From Draconibacterium sp. (GTDB lineage Bacteria; Bacteroidota; Bacteroidia; Bacteroidales; Prolixibacteraceae), in assembly GCA_030595485.1 (NCBI GenBank), contig JAUVDE010000032.1:1-14956 (forward strand): a stretch of DNA of 14,956 nt, given 5' to 3'. The position numbers and the translations under genes are program-made. Below are positions 7,884-14,956 of the stretch, piece after piece. Every line of letters starts with the position of its first letter. Positions within the stretch are counted from its first letter, which is position 1. Under the pieces are notes generated by a model. That model was given only the letters and a program-made list of their open reading frames with translations. It did no database searches and was not told the DNA's origin.

Positions 7884-10800
7884 TTAAAATCCAACATTTA
7901 GTTTAATACCATACGACCTGACCGATGGGATTGGGAATTCAGATAAACCGGCAATATTTCCAGACTGAGTATCTGCAAATGCAGGATCGCTATTTGGCAA
8001 ATTGTCTATCAAATTAAAGAGGTTTTTGGCAAATACTGATAAATGGATTTTATTTACCGGCCAATCGGTTATAATTGATTGGGGCAAATTGTAACCCAAT
8101 GTAATTTGACGCAGTTTCAAATATGAAGCATCATACACATTTAAGCCTCCAATTTTTTCCGAATATACCCTTCTGTAGAAGTTTTCGAAATTGGCTGATT
8201 CAACTACTGCTGGCACAGCATTTAAGTCTGCCGGGTTACCCGATTGGTCCAGGAATATGCCTTCCAAAACTAAACCATCTTCCCTGTTTCCTGAAACACC
8301 TTCAACACCAACTCCAAGAGTTCTCAAATGATGTCCCCTTGCAGTCATTCTTTCATTTATTTCAGAATAAATACTTCCACCAAATTTTCCATCAATTAAA
8401 ATATCAAGGTTCAAATTATTCCACGCAAATGAATTGGATAAACTTATCCCGTGTGGATTAAAGCCGTATCCTACTATTTCACGTTCGTCAGAACGTTTTG
8501 GCCCATAAACTTTACGTCCAGCATCGTATTGCCACACTTTTTGTCCGTTTTCTTCAACTTGTGTAAAAGTTGTAATTGCAAATGCCGGTTCGCCTTCTAT
8601 ATGCTTAATAGTTGTGCCTCCTCTGCCCATTCCGCCAATGGCAATTTCACCACTGTCAGAGCCGGTTTTCACTACTTCACTCATGTTGTAACTATAGTTG
8701 AACGCCACATCCCATGTGATACGACCTTTAACCGGAGTTGCTGAAATCATTATTTCGTGACCAAAACTTGTAAATTCTGCTAAATTTACAATTGCACTGC
8801 TATAACCAGAACTTGTAGTTAGTGCAATGTTGGTAATATTCTCAGTTGTATTTCTATTGTAATAAGCATAATCTAATCCCAAACGCCCATTAAAAAACCT
8901 CACGTCCATACCAAGTTCTAATTCTTTCGATAAATAAGGTTTCAAATCCGGGTTTGGAAGTGTATTGCTAATGCTTGCCAAAGGAACTCCCATGTGGCCA
9001 ATTGCATCAATACCATACGAAAATTTTGAGCTGTACGGACCTGGGGCACCTCCACCAACACTTGCCCACGATGCTCTTAATTTACCAAAAGAGATCAATT
9101 CGGGAAGTGTAAGCGCTTCGCTAAGTACAAAACTTACTCCTACACTGGGGTAGAAAACGCTATTATTCTCTTCCGGCATTGTAGAGAACCAATCTTTTCT
9201 GCCGGTTGCATTTAAGTACAGAAAATTTTTGTAAGAAACTTCGGCTGAGCCAAACAACGAGTTGATACCCATTGAGCTATAGCCATACAAAGTACGTAAT
9301 GAAGATGCATTTTGCAATACGTGATAGTAAGGCACTTGTAATTCCTCTCCCTGTGCACCATCTCTTTCCCAATAACGTTCCATTGTATTTCCACCAAAAA
9401 AACCATCAAACTTAAAGTCGTTATATGCTTTATTAATTCCAATTAAGTATTCATAATTTGTTTCCCTGATACTTTCAGTCCATTCTTTAACCCGACCTTT
9501 TCCTTGTGGAGCAGTTCTTTTAGCACCATAAGCAGCAATATCAGTTACTTTTACAGAATTAAAATCGATACCCATTTTCCCTTGTATGTATAACCAATCT
9601 GTAAAATCATATCTAGCTAATGCGCTTGCAATTACCTTATCGCGTGTATCTTCTGTTTCGTTTTGATACAAACTCCAATATGGATTTAATATATAATCGT
9701 TTGTACTGAAATTATACATCGTACCATCTTCTTTTGCTCCAAGTTTATCTGTTGGACCTTTAAAATGATCGATTTCCCACATTGTAGGAATTGCCAATAA
9801 TGGAAAAACTGATCCCCATAAACTTGGGCGGTTTTGCACTTTTTGGTTTGAATAGCTCAGCTTGGCATTCACTGTTAATTTTTTACCATACTTACCTTGC
9901 GTAGAAATTGCAAATGTATTTCTGTCCATTTCTGAATTTGGCACAATATCGGAATGGGTCATGTTAGACAATGAAAAACGGAATGTTTGAACATCGTTTC
10001 CACCAGTTAAAGCAATATTATTGGTGAATGTATTTCCGGCTTTATAAAATTCATCAATATGGTCTTCTTTAAAATCATAAGTTGTTGGTGTTCCATCAGG
10101 GTATTCTCCGGCAGAGCCATCGTATTTTGCTCCCCATGCCCTATGTGTTTCAAAACCAAAGTCGTTTGATTTTTGTCCACCTAAACCAACTCCGTATTCT
10201 GTTTGGCGTTCGTCAAATACATTAATCATTTGATCATATGCGTAAGACGTACTGAATTCAACACCGATCCCTTTTCTTTTCGAACCGTTTTTGGTAGTTA
10301 TCATTACAACCCCGTTTGCAGCTCTCGAACCATAAAGTGCACTGGCAGAGTTTCCTTTCAATACGCTCATTGTTTCAATATCTTCCGGATTTATAGTACT
10401 TAAAGCGTCTCCACCAAAAATATTACTATTATCCATTGGTACACCATCAACAATATACAAAGGTTCGTTTCCACTGGTTAGCGAACTATTTCCCCTGATC
10501 CTTATTTTTGAAGCTCCGGCAACACCTCTACCACTAGAGGTTACATCAACTCCTGCTATTTTTCCAATTAATGCACTTCCTGCACTAATTTCATTTGCAT
10601 TTACAATGCTCTCCCCATCAACTTCAGAGATGGAATAACTTAATGCTTTTGTTGACTTTTTAATCCCGAGAGCAGTTACAACTACCTCGTCAAGTCCAAT
10701 TGCATCCTGAGCCATTTGCACATTAATTTGGGTTTGTCCGTTAACCGGAATTTCCTGTGTTATCATTCCCACAAACGAAAAAACCAAAGTTGCCTCATCC

Positions 10801-11324
10801 AAATCACCCGAAAAAGAATAATCGCCATCAATTCCGGTGACTGTACCTTTTGTAGTACCTTTAACATAAACGGTAACTCCAGGAAGTGTTTCTCCAGTTT
10901 CATCTGTCACAACACCTTTTACCGAAACCTGCTGTGCATTTGCATCACTGGCATCATCCATCTCCTCAGGATAAAGCATAATATGCCTGTCTTTCACAAC
11001 ATATTTTACTCCGGTACCTTTAAAAACTTTTTCTAAAGTTTCTTCAATATTCTTTTCATTAATTTTTACCGAAACTTTGCGTTCAGTATCTATTAATTCA
11101 GAACTGTACGCAAACCGGAATTCCGATTGTTTCTCAATCTCTTCTAATACATCAACAACTGCTGTATTACGCAGTTCAAGGTTCAATTTTGTAGATTGGC
11201 TGTATACACTTGCTGAAAGCTGCATTAGCCCAATTAAAAAAAACAAGTAAGTTAGTTTCATAACTCTAAAACATTTGTTCCAAAAGGAAGGTGTTCCCCT
11301 TCCTCTAATTCGGATTTTTTTCAT
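7884..11324 (-). CDS. susC-like: SusC/RagA-type TonB-dependent outer-membrane receptor with STN signalling domain
   Basis: This 1146-residue receptor shows, in order: a basic leader and hydrophobic signal segment ending near SVYSQ (about 39-43); an STN domain (about 44-118, LNLELRNTAVVDVLEEIEKQ to YVVKDRHIMLY); a carboxypeptidase-like regulatory domain (about 133-205, VKGVVTDETGETLPGVTVYV); a TonB-box-like LDEVVVTALG (211-220); a plug domain with IRIRGNSSLTSGNEPLYIVDG; and a long beta-barrel ending in a terminal aromatic (NVGF). It imports glycan with energy from TonB. The STN domain is the part that, in transducer-type receptors, touches the FecR protein, and the fecR and ECF sigma genes lie directly upstream. 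This fits ligand-induced self-regulation. A second Met (codon 22, VMKLTYLFF) could also serve as start; the long version is common in SusC proteins and is preferred. Confidence 0.95.
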   Translation of the reverse strand: MKKIRIRGRGTPSFWNKCFRVMKLTYLFFLIGLMQLSASVYSQSTKLNLELRNTAVVDVLEEIEKQSEFRFAYSSELIDTERKVSVKINEKNIEETLEKVFKGTGVKYVVKDRHIMLYPEEMDDASDANAQQVSVKGVVTDETGETLPGVTVYVKGTTKGTVTGIDGDYSFSGDLDEATLVFSFVGMITQEIPVNGQTQINVQMAQDAIGLDEVVVTALGIKKSTKALSYSISEVDGESIVNANEISAGSALIGKIAGVDVTSSGRGVAGASKIRIRGNSSLTSGNEPLYIVDGVPMDNSNIFGGDALSTINPEDIETMSVLKGNSASALYGSRAANGVVMITTKNGSKRKGIGVEFSTSYAYDQMINVFDERQTEYGVGLGGQKSNDFGFETHRAWGAKYDGSAGEYPDGTPTTYDFKEDHIDEFYKAGNTFTNNIALTGGNDVQTFRFSLSNMTHSDIVPNSEMDRNTFAISTQGKYGKKLTVNAKLSYSNQKVQNRPSLWGSVFPLLAIPTMWEIDHFKGPTDKLGAKEDGTMYNFSTNDYILNPYWSLYQNETEDTRDKVIASALARYDFTDWLYIQGKMGIDFNSVKVTDIAAYGAKRTAPQGKGRVKEWTESIRETNYEYLIGINKAYNDFKFDGFFGGNTMERYWERDGAQGEELQVPYYHVLQNASSLRTLYGYSSMGINSLFGSAEVSYKNFLYLNATGRKDWFSTMPEENNSVFYPSVGVSFVLSEALTLPELISFGKLRASWASVGGGAPGPYSSKFSYGIDAIGHMGVPLASISNTLPNPDLKPYLSKELELGMDVRFFNGRLGLDYAYYNRNTTENITNIALTTSSGYSSAIVNLAEFTSFGHEIMISATPVKGRITWDVAFNYSYNMSEVVKTGSDSGEIAIGGMGRGGTTIKHIEGEPAFAITTFTQVEENGQKVWQYDAGRKVYGPKRSDEREIVGYGFNPHGISLSNSFAWNNLNLDILIDGKFGGSIYSEINERMTARGHHLRTLGVGVEGVSGNREDGLVLEGIFLDQSGNPADLNAVPAVVESANFENFYRRVYSEKIGGLNVYDASYLKLRQITLGYNLPQSIITDWPVNKIHLSVFAKNLFNLIDNLPNSDPAFADTQSGNIAGLSEFPIPSVRSYGIKLNVGF

Positions 11325-11352
11325 AATTTTGTAATAATTTAGTTAATAAATT

Positions 11353-11378
11353 TATTTATCATTTACCGATGATAAATA
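11353..11378. promoter_or_regulatory. Perfect 10-bp palindrome upstream of susC
   Basis: TATTTATCAT (11353-11362) is repeated inverted as ATGATAAATA (11369-11378) around TTACCG, about 29-54 bp upstream of the susC ATG. This is where a promoter, an operator or a leader hairpin would be expected. No housekeeping TAnnTTTG motif was found there, which would fit ECF-dependent transcription, but no ECF promoter could be assigned. Confidence 0.4.
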
Positions 11379-11380
11379 GA

Positions 11381-11407
11381 AGCCGGAAGTGTTGCCGCAC
11401 TCCGGCT
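11381..11407 (-). terminator. Hairpin between fecR and susC
   Basis: AGCCGGA-a-GTG (11381-11391) pairs with CAC-TCCGGCT (11398-11407) around a 6-base loop with a single bulge. It begins 4 bp after the fecR stop on the minus strand and is followed by TTCTATTTAT, a weak T-rich tail. It probably ends the fecR transcript and leaves susC under its own, induced promoter. Confidence 0.6.
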
Positions 11408-11411
11408 TTAT

Positions 11412-12413
11412 TTATTTCTCGGCACTTCTCTGTTTCGTTTTGTCTAGTTCTATTTCAATAATATTATTTTTTTGAATTACTTTAATGGGTGTTATTCCCT
11501 CCATTAGTTGAATTATTTCATCCAACGATTCGTTTTTGATAGTGAAAGTATAATGTAAATCTTTTATCTCATCCGAGATTTTAAACTCCTGATTGTAACG
11601 TATTTCTAGTCTTTTAACTAATTCTTCCAAAGATTGGTCGTAGATGTTCATAATACCATTCTTCCAAGCAGTAAATTTTACTGTATTAACCTTGCGTACA
11701 ACCAAGTTCCGTTTTGCTTTATCGAATATAGCTAACTCTCCGGGTTGTAATAAATACGTAAAAGATTCAATCTCAGAATTTAAAAGTTCTACTTTACCAC
11801 TCTCCAAAACAACTCTGACCTTTTTATTCTCAGGATAAGCCGAAACATTAAATTTTGTACCTAAAACTTTTACCTGTAACTCGCCTCCATCCACAACTAA
11901 TGGAAGATCTTCATTCCTTTTAACATGAAAATATGCTTCGCCTGATAATTTTATATTTCGATTGTAGCTAGCAAAGTTATTGCTAAACGACATTTTCGAC
12001 CCAGAGTTTAACCAAACCAATGAGCCATCAGGTAATTCTACTTTAGAAATATGACCATTTTCAGCTATAACGGTTGTAAAAGATTCATCTTGTTTAAATA
12101 CATCATTAATAAAATAAGTTACCCCACTTATGCTTAATACAAGAAAGAAAATGGCAGCATACCTGAAAAACTGATTCATTTTTCGGGTAGTCTGCCATCT
12201 TGTAAAACTTTTTTGTAAAATCTGAGTTTGAACTTTATTCCAGCTTTCTTCACTAACTGATTCCATTTGCTGATTATTCAAGCTCTTTTTCCAATCTAAC
12301 TTATAACTATTAAAATCTATGCGATTCTCTTTCACACGCATCCACTCCAGCAATTGCTGTTGTTCTTCATCAGATGCCTTTCCTTCCAAATATTTTGTAA
12401 TAATCTCTTGCAT
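11412..12413 (-). CDS. FecR-type anti-sigma factor (inner membrane)
   Basis: This 333-residue protein shows the usual three parts of a Bacteroidota FecR protein. A cytosolic helical region (about 1-80, with YLEGKASDEEQQQLLEWM) would bind the sigma factor. One membrane helix (about 82-101, FFRYAAIFFLVLSISGVTYF) follows. The periplasmic part holds the FecR domain (about 115-215, with VELPDGSLVWLNSGSKM and VKVLGTKFNVSAY) and a C-terminal DUF4974/STN-like domain (about 265-325, FTIKNESLDEIIQLM). It would keep the ECF sigma factor inactive until the SusC STN domain signals ligand. Unusually, it is 418 bp away from the sigma gene, with palindromic repeats between; sigma and fecR genes are normally close. 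Confidence 0.93.
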   Translation of the reverse strand: MQEIITKYLEGKASDEEQQQLLEWMRVKENRIDFNSYKLDWKKSLNNQQMESVSEESWNKVQTQILQKSFTRWQTTRKMNQFFRYAAIFFLVLSISGVTYFINDVFKQDESFTTVIAENGHISKVELPDGSLVWLNSGSKMSFSNNFASYNRNIKLSGEAYFHVKRNEDLPLVVDGGELQVKVLGTKFNVSAYPENKKVRVVLESGKVELLNSEIESFTYLLQPGELAIFDKAKRNLVVRKVNTVKFTAWKNGIMNIYDQSLEELVKRLEIRYNQEFKISDEIKDLHYTFTIKNESLDEIIQLMEGITPIKVIQKNNIIEIELDKTKQRSAEK

Positions 12414-12456
12414 GATACTTTTCTAATAGGAGTACAATAAAAAAATAAAAACCCTA

Positions 12457-12464
12457 CCCCGGGG
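12457..12464. promoter_or_regulatory. GC-rich CCCCGGGG palindrome in the fecR leader
   Basis: In an otherwise A/T-only stretch, 44 bp upstream of the fecR ATG, the minus strand reads TTGCCCCGGGGTAGGGTTTTTA. The isolated GC island in a purine/pyrimidine-skewed leader stands out. It may be a regulatory or RNA element; I believe similar sequences precede other Bacteroidota fecR genes but cannot verify this here. Confidence 0.25.
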
Positions 12465-12556
12465 CAAGGAAAAAGTTAAAAGTAAAAAGATAAAAATAGA
12501 AGAGGGAAGAAAGTCGCAGTGATCAGTCTCAGTTAGCAGGGAAATAAATTAAATGT

Positions 12557-12645
12557 TGTCATTTCGAAAGTCTACTCAAAAGTATTTGAGCAGAATAAAA
12601 CAATGACAGAGATGCTGATCCGTCGACTGACGGACAGCATGACGA
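12557..12645. repeat. Palindromic intergenic repeat, copy A
   Basis: TGTCATT (12557-12563) pairs with AATGACA (12602-12608) around an inner hairpin CTCAAA-agta-TTTGAG (12575-12590). A second hairpin follows directly: ATGCTG-a-TCCGTC-gact-GACGGA-CAGCAT (12612-12640). The TGTCATTTCGAA start matches the style of dispersed Bacteroidota palindromic repeats. No reading frame covers it. Confidence 0.65.
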
Positions 12646-12670
12646 CAAAACAAGTTTATGCTTTGGTTCG

Positions 12671-12730
12671 TTAGGGCGTCACCCATAACTTCCTGCCCGG
12701 CATTGTTCCGACGGGGTTTCAGGGTCTAAG
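12671..12730. repeat. Degenerate palindromic repeat between copies A and B
   Basis: TTAG…ACCC (12671-12684) is mirrored by GGGTCTAA (12722-12729), with GC-rich sequence between. The tail GTTTCAGGGTCTAAG resembles a repeat often seen in intergenic regions of Bacteroidota. The pairing is imperfect, so this is a weaker call than its neighbours. Confidence 0.4.
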
Positions 12731-12741
12731 ATTAAGTGTTT

Positions 12742-12812
12742 TCATTTCGAAGGAAGCATGACTGAGAAATCTCCTTTGCAAACAGATTTCTCCTCCTTTG
12801 TCGTCGAAATGA
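12742..12812. repeat. Palindromic intergenic repeat, copy B
   Basis: The outer arms TCATTTCGA (12742-12750) and TCGAAATGA (12804-12812) are exact inverted copies. The inner arms GAGAAATCT (12764-12772) and AGATTTCTC (12784-12792) are also exact, with an 11-base loop. It lies 19 bp past the sigma-factor stop codon, so the hairpin is in the 3' region of the sigma transcript. Form and sequence match the dispersed GTCATTTCGA-type repeats of this phylum. Confidence 0.75.
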
Positions 12813-12831
12813 CAAGTGAGCTCAAACTCTG

Positions 12832-13434
12832 CTAATCCATTATTAATGTTATTAGAATAATCAATGCAGGATATTGCTGAATCAATTTTTCACGAATTTG
12901 TTGTTTGGCTTTGGAGATGTGTTTTTCAACCATTTTTAAACTGATGCCCAATTCTTCGGCTACCTCTTTTTGTTTTTTACCTTCAATTTTACAAAGTGTA
13001 AAAACAGCTTTCATTTTATCGGGTAATTCATCAACTGCATGCTGAAAAGCTTGAATTAATTGTTCTTCCAAACTTTTAGCCTCTTTTTCGGTAAAATCCA
13101 ATTGATATAAAAACTGTAGTTCTTCTACCTTCAGGTTTTCAACATCAACATTGTTGTCCTCTAGTTTTTGTTTTTTCAGAAAGTTCAGGCATTTGTTACG
13201 TAGAATTACAAAAACGTAACTTTCGATGGTCTTGTCTGTTTTTATGGAATCTTTATTATCCCAAAGTGAAATAAACGTTTCTTGAATAATATCTTCAACC
13301 TGGCTGTCGTCGGAAATAAAAAGTTTACAATAACCTTTTAAGCGCGGATATAAAAAGCGAAACACCTCTTTAAAAGTATCAGGGTTTCCTTTTTTTAGTT
13401 CTATTTTGGTTAGTATATCGAACACAGATTTCAA
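12832..13434 (-). CDS. ECF-type RNA polymerase sigma factor (Bacteroidetes sigma-70 family)
   Basis: This sigma factor is 200 residues from TTG. Region 2 spans about 21-89 with the core-binding and -10 segment VEDIIQETFISLW (46-58) and SYVFVILRNKCLNFLKK. Region 4 spans about 125-184 with LPDKMKAVFTL (137-147) and the helix-turn-helix QKEVAEELGISLKMVEKHISKAK. It would direct transcription of susCD when released by the downstream FecR protein. There is no ATG in the first 140 codons: the choices are TTG at 13434 or GTG at 13425, and neither has a clear ribosome binding site. It follows the ATPase stop by 27 bp in the same frame, so the two genes are probably co-transcribed. The C-terminus ends in a short hydrophobic tail (ALIILITLIMD), often seen in this group. 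Confidence 0.9.
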   Translation of the reverse strand: MKSVFDILTKIELKKGNPDTFKEVFRFLYPRLKGYCKLFISDDSQVEDIIQETFISLWDNKDSIKTDKTIESYVFVILRNKCLNFLKKQKLEDNNVDVENLKVEELQFLYQLDFTEKEAKSLEEQLIQAFQHAVDELPDKMKAVFTLCKIEGKKQKEVAEELGISLKMVEKHISKAKQQIREKLIQQYPALIILITLIMD

Positions 13435-13461
13435 ATGTAGGTGAAAAATATTAATATCGTT

Positions 13462-14676
13462 CTAATATATAAAACCAAATAACCATAATGGAATCTGGTT
13501 TGCAACACCAATTTCAATATCATCTAAAACCAGAAATGCATTTTTAAGGTTTTGTATTTGTTTTGACGTTTTATTTTTTCCACCAATTTCTATTACAAAT
13601 TTGTCATCAACCAGAAAATCGCCTTTTGGGGGTAATGTAACCTTATGGTTTAACCTAAGTTGAGACTCGAAGAATGTTTCTCTTATAGTTCCTATTTCTT
13701 CGTGAATACTAAGACTGTAAAAATAATTTGGGTTTGCCAAATAGATTTTATCTGGTTTCTGCATTATTTTATTTCCCTTTACTTTTTGGCTCAAGCTTGT
13801 AATTACCTCTGCCTTTTCCAAAAAATCAAGATATTTCAGAAGTGTTCGCTGATCTGTTACCATTAACTCATTACGCAACTTTACAAGATTAGGAACATAA
13901 GGAGCAGAGGATGCAATAGCCGCCAGTAATTTTTTTAATTTAAATGTTGTTTGAAAAGAAATATCTGAAACTGCCGGTATATCCGTTTCTAAAATAACAT
14001 TTAAAATGTTATTTATTCGATCAAAATAAAAATCTGGTCCGTCGTTATAAAAAGGAAAATATCCGTATTTCAAATACATTTTAAAGTGCGGGATAATTTT
14101 TATGTTGCTGGTAATATCCGTGGAAATCTCCTGATGATTGACTAAAATTGATTGAAGGTCAATTTTAGTCCTATCAAATACCCCATTAAATTTTAAATAT
14201 TCCCGAAATGAGAACCCATTTAATTTATAGGAACTTTTTCTTCGGCTTAAATCACCATGTCCCTTATAAATACTAAGTGCTGAAGAACCTGAATAAATAA
14301 TATTCAGCCCGGGCAATCTATCATAAATATTCTTTATCTCCGCAGACCAGTCAAACCCCTTATATTTTAAAGGATACTTATGAACTTCATCAAAGAATAA
14401 ATAGTTAACCCCGAATTTATCCAATTCCTCAGCAATGTCCACAAGTGAATTCTGAAAAAGTAATTTATCATCTAATGAAAGGTAAACGGCTTGATTGACT
14501 TTTTCCTTGTTCAATGCTTTAGCCTTCTGTAACATCAAAGTCGTTTTGCCCACACCTCTTGCTCCAAGTATCTCTATAAGTCTGCAATCCCAGTTTATTT
14601 CAGCTAACAAATAACGCTCAAAAGTGGATTTTACACTTTTAATCAAACGATTACTATAATAAAAAACTTCTTGCAT
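13462..14676 (-). CDS. AAA_14/DUF4143-type P-loop ATPase
   Basis: Numbered from the ATG at 14676, this is a 404-residue protein. Walker A is GARGVGKT (38-45), Walker B is YLFFDEVH (92-99), and a sensor-like NIIYSGSSALSIYK and DLSRR (142-146) follow. The C-terminal half resembles DUF4143, including a nuclease-like core FVIEIGGKNKTSKQIQNLK and the ending IPLWLFGFIY. These ATPases are common and scattered in Bacteroidota; their role is poorly known, and DNA-related or toxin-like roles have been suggested. A frame open to a TTG at 14703 would add nine residues, but ATG at 14676 is preferred because a TAnnTTTG promoter element lies at 14701-14708. The gene is not a usual part of a Sus locus, yet it sits 27 bp before the sigma gene. 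Confidence 0.85.
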   Translation of the reverse strand: MQEVFYYSNRLIKSVKSTFERYLLAEINWDCRLIEILGARGVGKTTLMLQKAKALNKEKVNQAVYLSLDDKLLFQNSLVDIAEELDKFGVNYLFFDEVHKYPLKYKGFDWSAEIKNIYDRLPGLNIIYSGSSALSIYKGHGDLSRRKSSYKLNGFSFREYLKFNGVFDRTKIDLQSILVNHQEISTDITSNIKIIPHFKMYLKYGYFPFYNDGPDFYFDRINNILNVILETDIPAVSDISFQTTFKLKKLLAAIASSAPYVPNLVKLRNELMVTDQRTLLKYLDFLEKAEVITSLSQKVKGNKIMQKPDKIYLANPNYFYSLSIHEEIGTIRETFFESQLRLNHKVTLPPKGDFLVDDKFVIEIGGKNKTSKQIQNLKNAFLVLDDIEIGVANQIPLWLFGFIY

Positions 14677-14687
14677 GTAAATAATTA

Positions 14688-14703
14688 TTGTATTCAAATA
14701 CAA
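14688..14703. promoter_or_regulatory. Palindrome between promoter element and ATPase start
   Basis: TTGTATT-CA-AATACAA is a perfect 7-bp inverted repeat immediately upstream of the ATG at 14676, overlapping the expected transcription start. It could be an operator for a repressor. Confidence 0.3.
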
Positions 14704-14708
14704 ATATA
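14701..14708 (-). promoter_or_regulatory. Candidate -7 promoter element (TAnnTTTG)
   Basis: The minus strand reads TATATTTG, an exact fit to the Bacteroidota -7 consensus TAnnTTTG. It would start transcription about 18 bases before the ATG at 14676. A -33 TTTG at normal spacing was not found (nearest TTG is 24 bases upstream), so this is tentative. Confidence 0.35.
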
Positions 14709-14776
14709 CATTGTTTTATTTGTAATCTGATACAATTTAAGCAAGTATTATTTGTACTGCATTACAAATAAAAACA

Positions 14777-14810
14777 AAGGCTCCATTCGTCAGTTGACGG
14801 ACAGAGCCTT
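14777..14810 (-). terminator. Terminator-like hairpin after the right-edge gene
   Basis: AAGGCTC (14777-14783) and GAGCCTT (14804-14810) form the base, and CGTCA/TGACG (14788-14799) form the tip. On the minus strand the stem is followed by TTTGTTTTTATTTG, a strong T-rich tail. It lies about 45 bp after the stop codon of the partial gene on the right. Confidence 0.7.
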
Positions 14811-14854
14811 CCTTTATATCTATCGTTTAGAAATTTATCCTAACACTTCTTTTC

Positions 14855-14956
14855 CTACACATTATCGTTGCCTGTTACTTCCCAGGTATTTCCTGACTTT
14901 AACAAGTCGTCAACACAAGTAACTTTACGTGTTTCTTGAACAGCGTTAATTTGTGC
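14855..14956 (-). CDS. 3' end of an unrecognised gene (runs in from right edge)
   Basis: The minus strand is open from the right edge for 33 codons and stops at TAG (14855-14857). The C-terminal peptide includes AQINAVQETRKVTCVDDLL and ends SGNTWEVTGNDNV. The composition is protein-like (balanced, hydrophilic, with a Cys and a Trp), and a terminator-like hairpin follows, both of which support a real gene end. The family cannot be identified from this fragment. Confidence 0.6.
   Translation of the reverse strand, partial: AQINAVQETRKVTCVDDLLKSGNTWEVTGNDNV

Noticed and set aside
8123..8461. A 112-codon plus-strand open frame
   Set aside because: It is antisense to the susC barrel region; the low-complexity H/L/Q-rich product is typical of a reverse-strand shadow.
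12541..12820. Insertion sequence in the sigma-fecR gap
   Set aside because: There is no transposase frame and no clear target duplication; several short independent palindromes explain the region better.
14677..14703. TTG start at 14703 for the ATPase
   Set aside because: It overlaps the candidate -7 element and palindrome; the ATG at 14676 leaves a sensible leader and a typical N-terminus (MQEVFYYSNRL).

Overview
The window looks like part of a Bacteroidota chromosome. It is AT-rich, lacks Shine-Dalgarno sequences, and carries a SusC/SusD pair with a FecR-type anti-sigma factor and an ECF sigma factor. Palindromic 'GTCATTTCGA…TCGAAATGA' intergenic repeats of the kind common in this phylum are also present. 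Protein style suggests a marine or gut Bacteroidales/Marinilabiliales relative, but this is inferred from memory of the families and no search was run.

Every recognisable gene is on the minus strand, so transcription runs right to left. From the right edge: the 3' end of an unrecognised gene (14855-14956) with a terminator-like hairpin; an AAA_14/DUF4143-type ATPase (13462-14676); an ECF sigma factor without an ATG start (12832-13434); a 418-bp repeat-rich gap; a FecR anti-sigma factor (11412-12413); a hairpin; a SusC-type TonB-dependent receptor with an N-terminal STN signalling domain (7884-11324); its SusD lipoprotein (6303-7865); a 331-bp gap full of inverted repeats; a sodium:solute symporter (4178-5971); a GH130 mannoside phosphorylase/hydrolase (3136-4167); a GntP-type aldonate permease (1760-3118); a Tat-exported enolase-superfamily sugar-acid dehydratase (189-1667); a terminator; and the start of a possible small membrane protein running off the left edge.

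The central block reads as a small polysaccharide utilisation locus with trans-envelope control. The ligand is bound by SusD/SusC, the STN domain signals to FecR, FecR releases the ECF sigma factor, and susCD is induced. Downstream, the SSS symporter would bring a released mannoside across the inner membrane for cytosolic GH130. The Tat-exported dehydratase and the GntP permease form a second, sugar-acid branch that may act in the periplasm. No endo-acting glycosidase is visible, so the polymer-cleaving enzyme is elsewhere or the substrate is a short oligosaccharide.

The points most worth a second look are non-coding. They are the compound inverted repeat between susD and the symporter, the palindrome cluster separating the sigma from the anti-sigma gene, and the tight ATPase-sigma junction where the sigma gene has no ATG and shares the ATPase reading frame.
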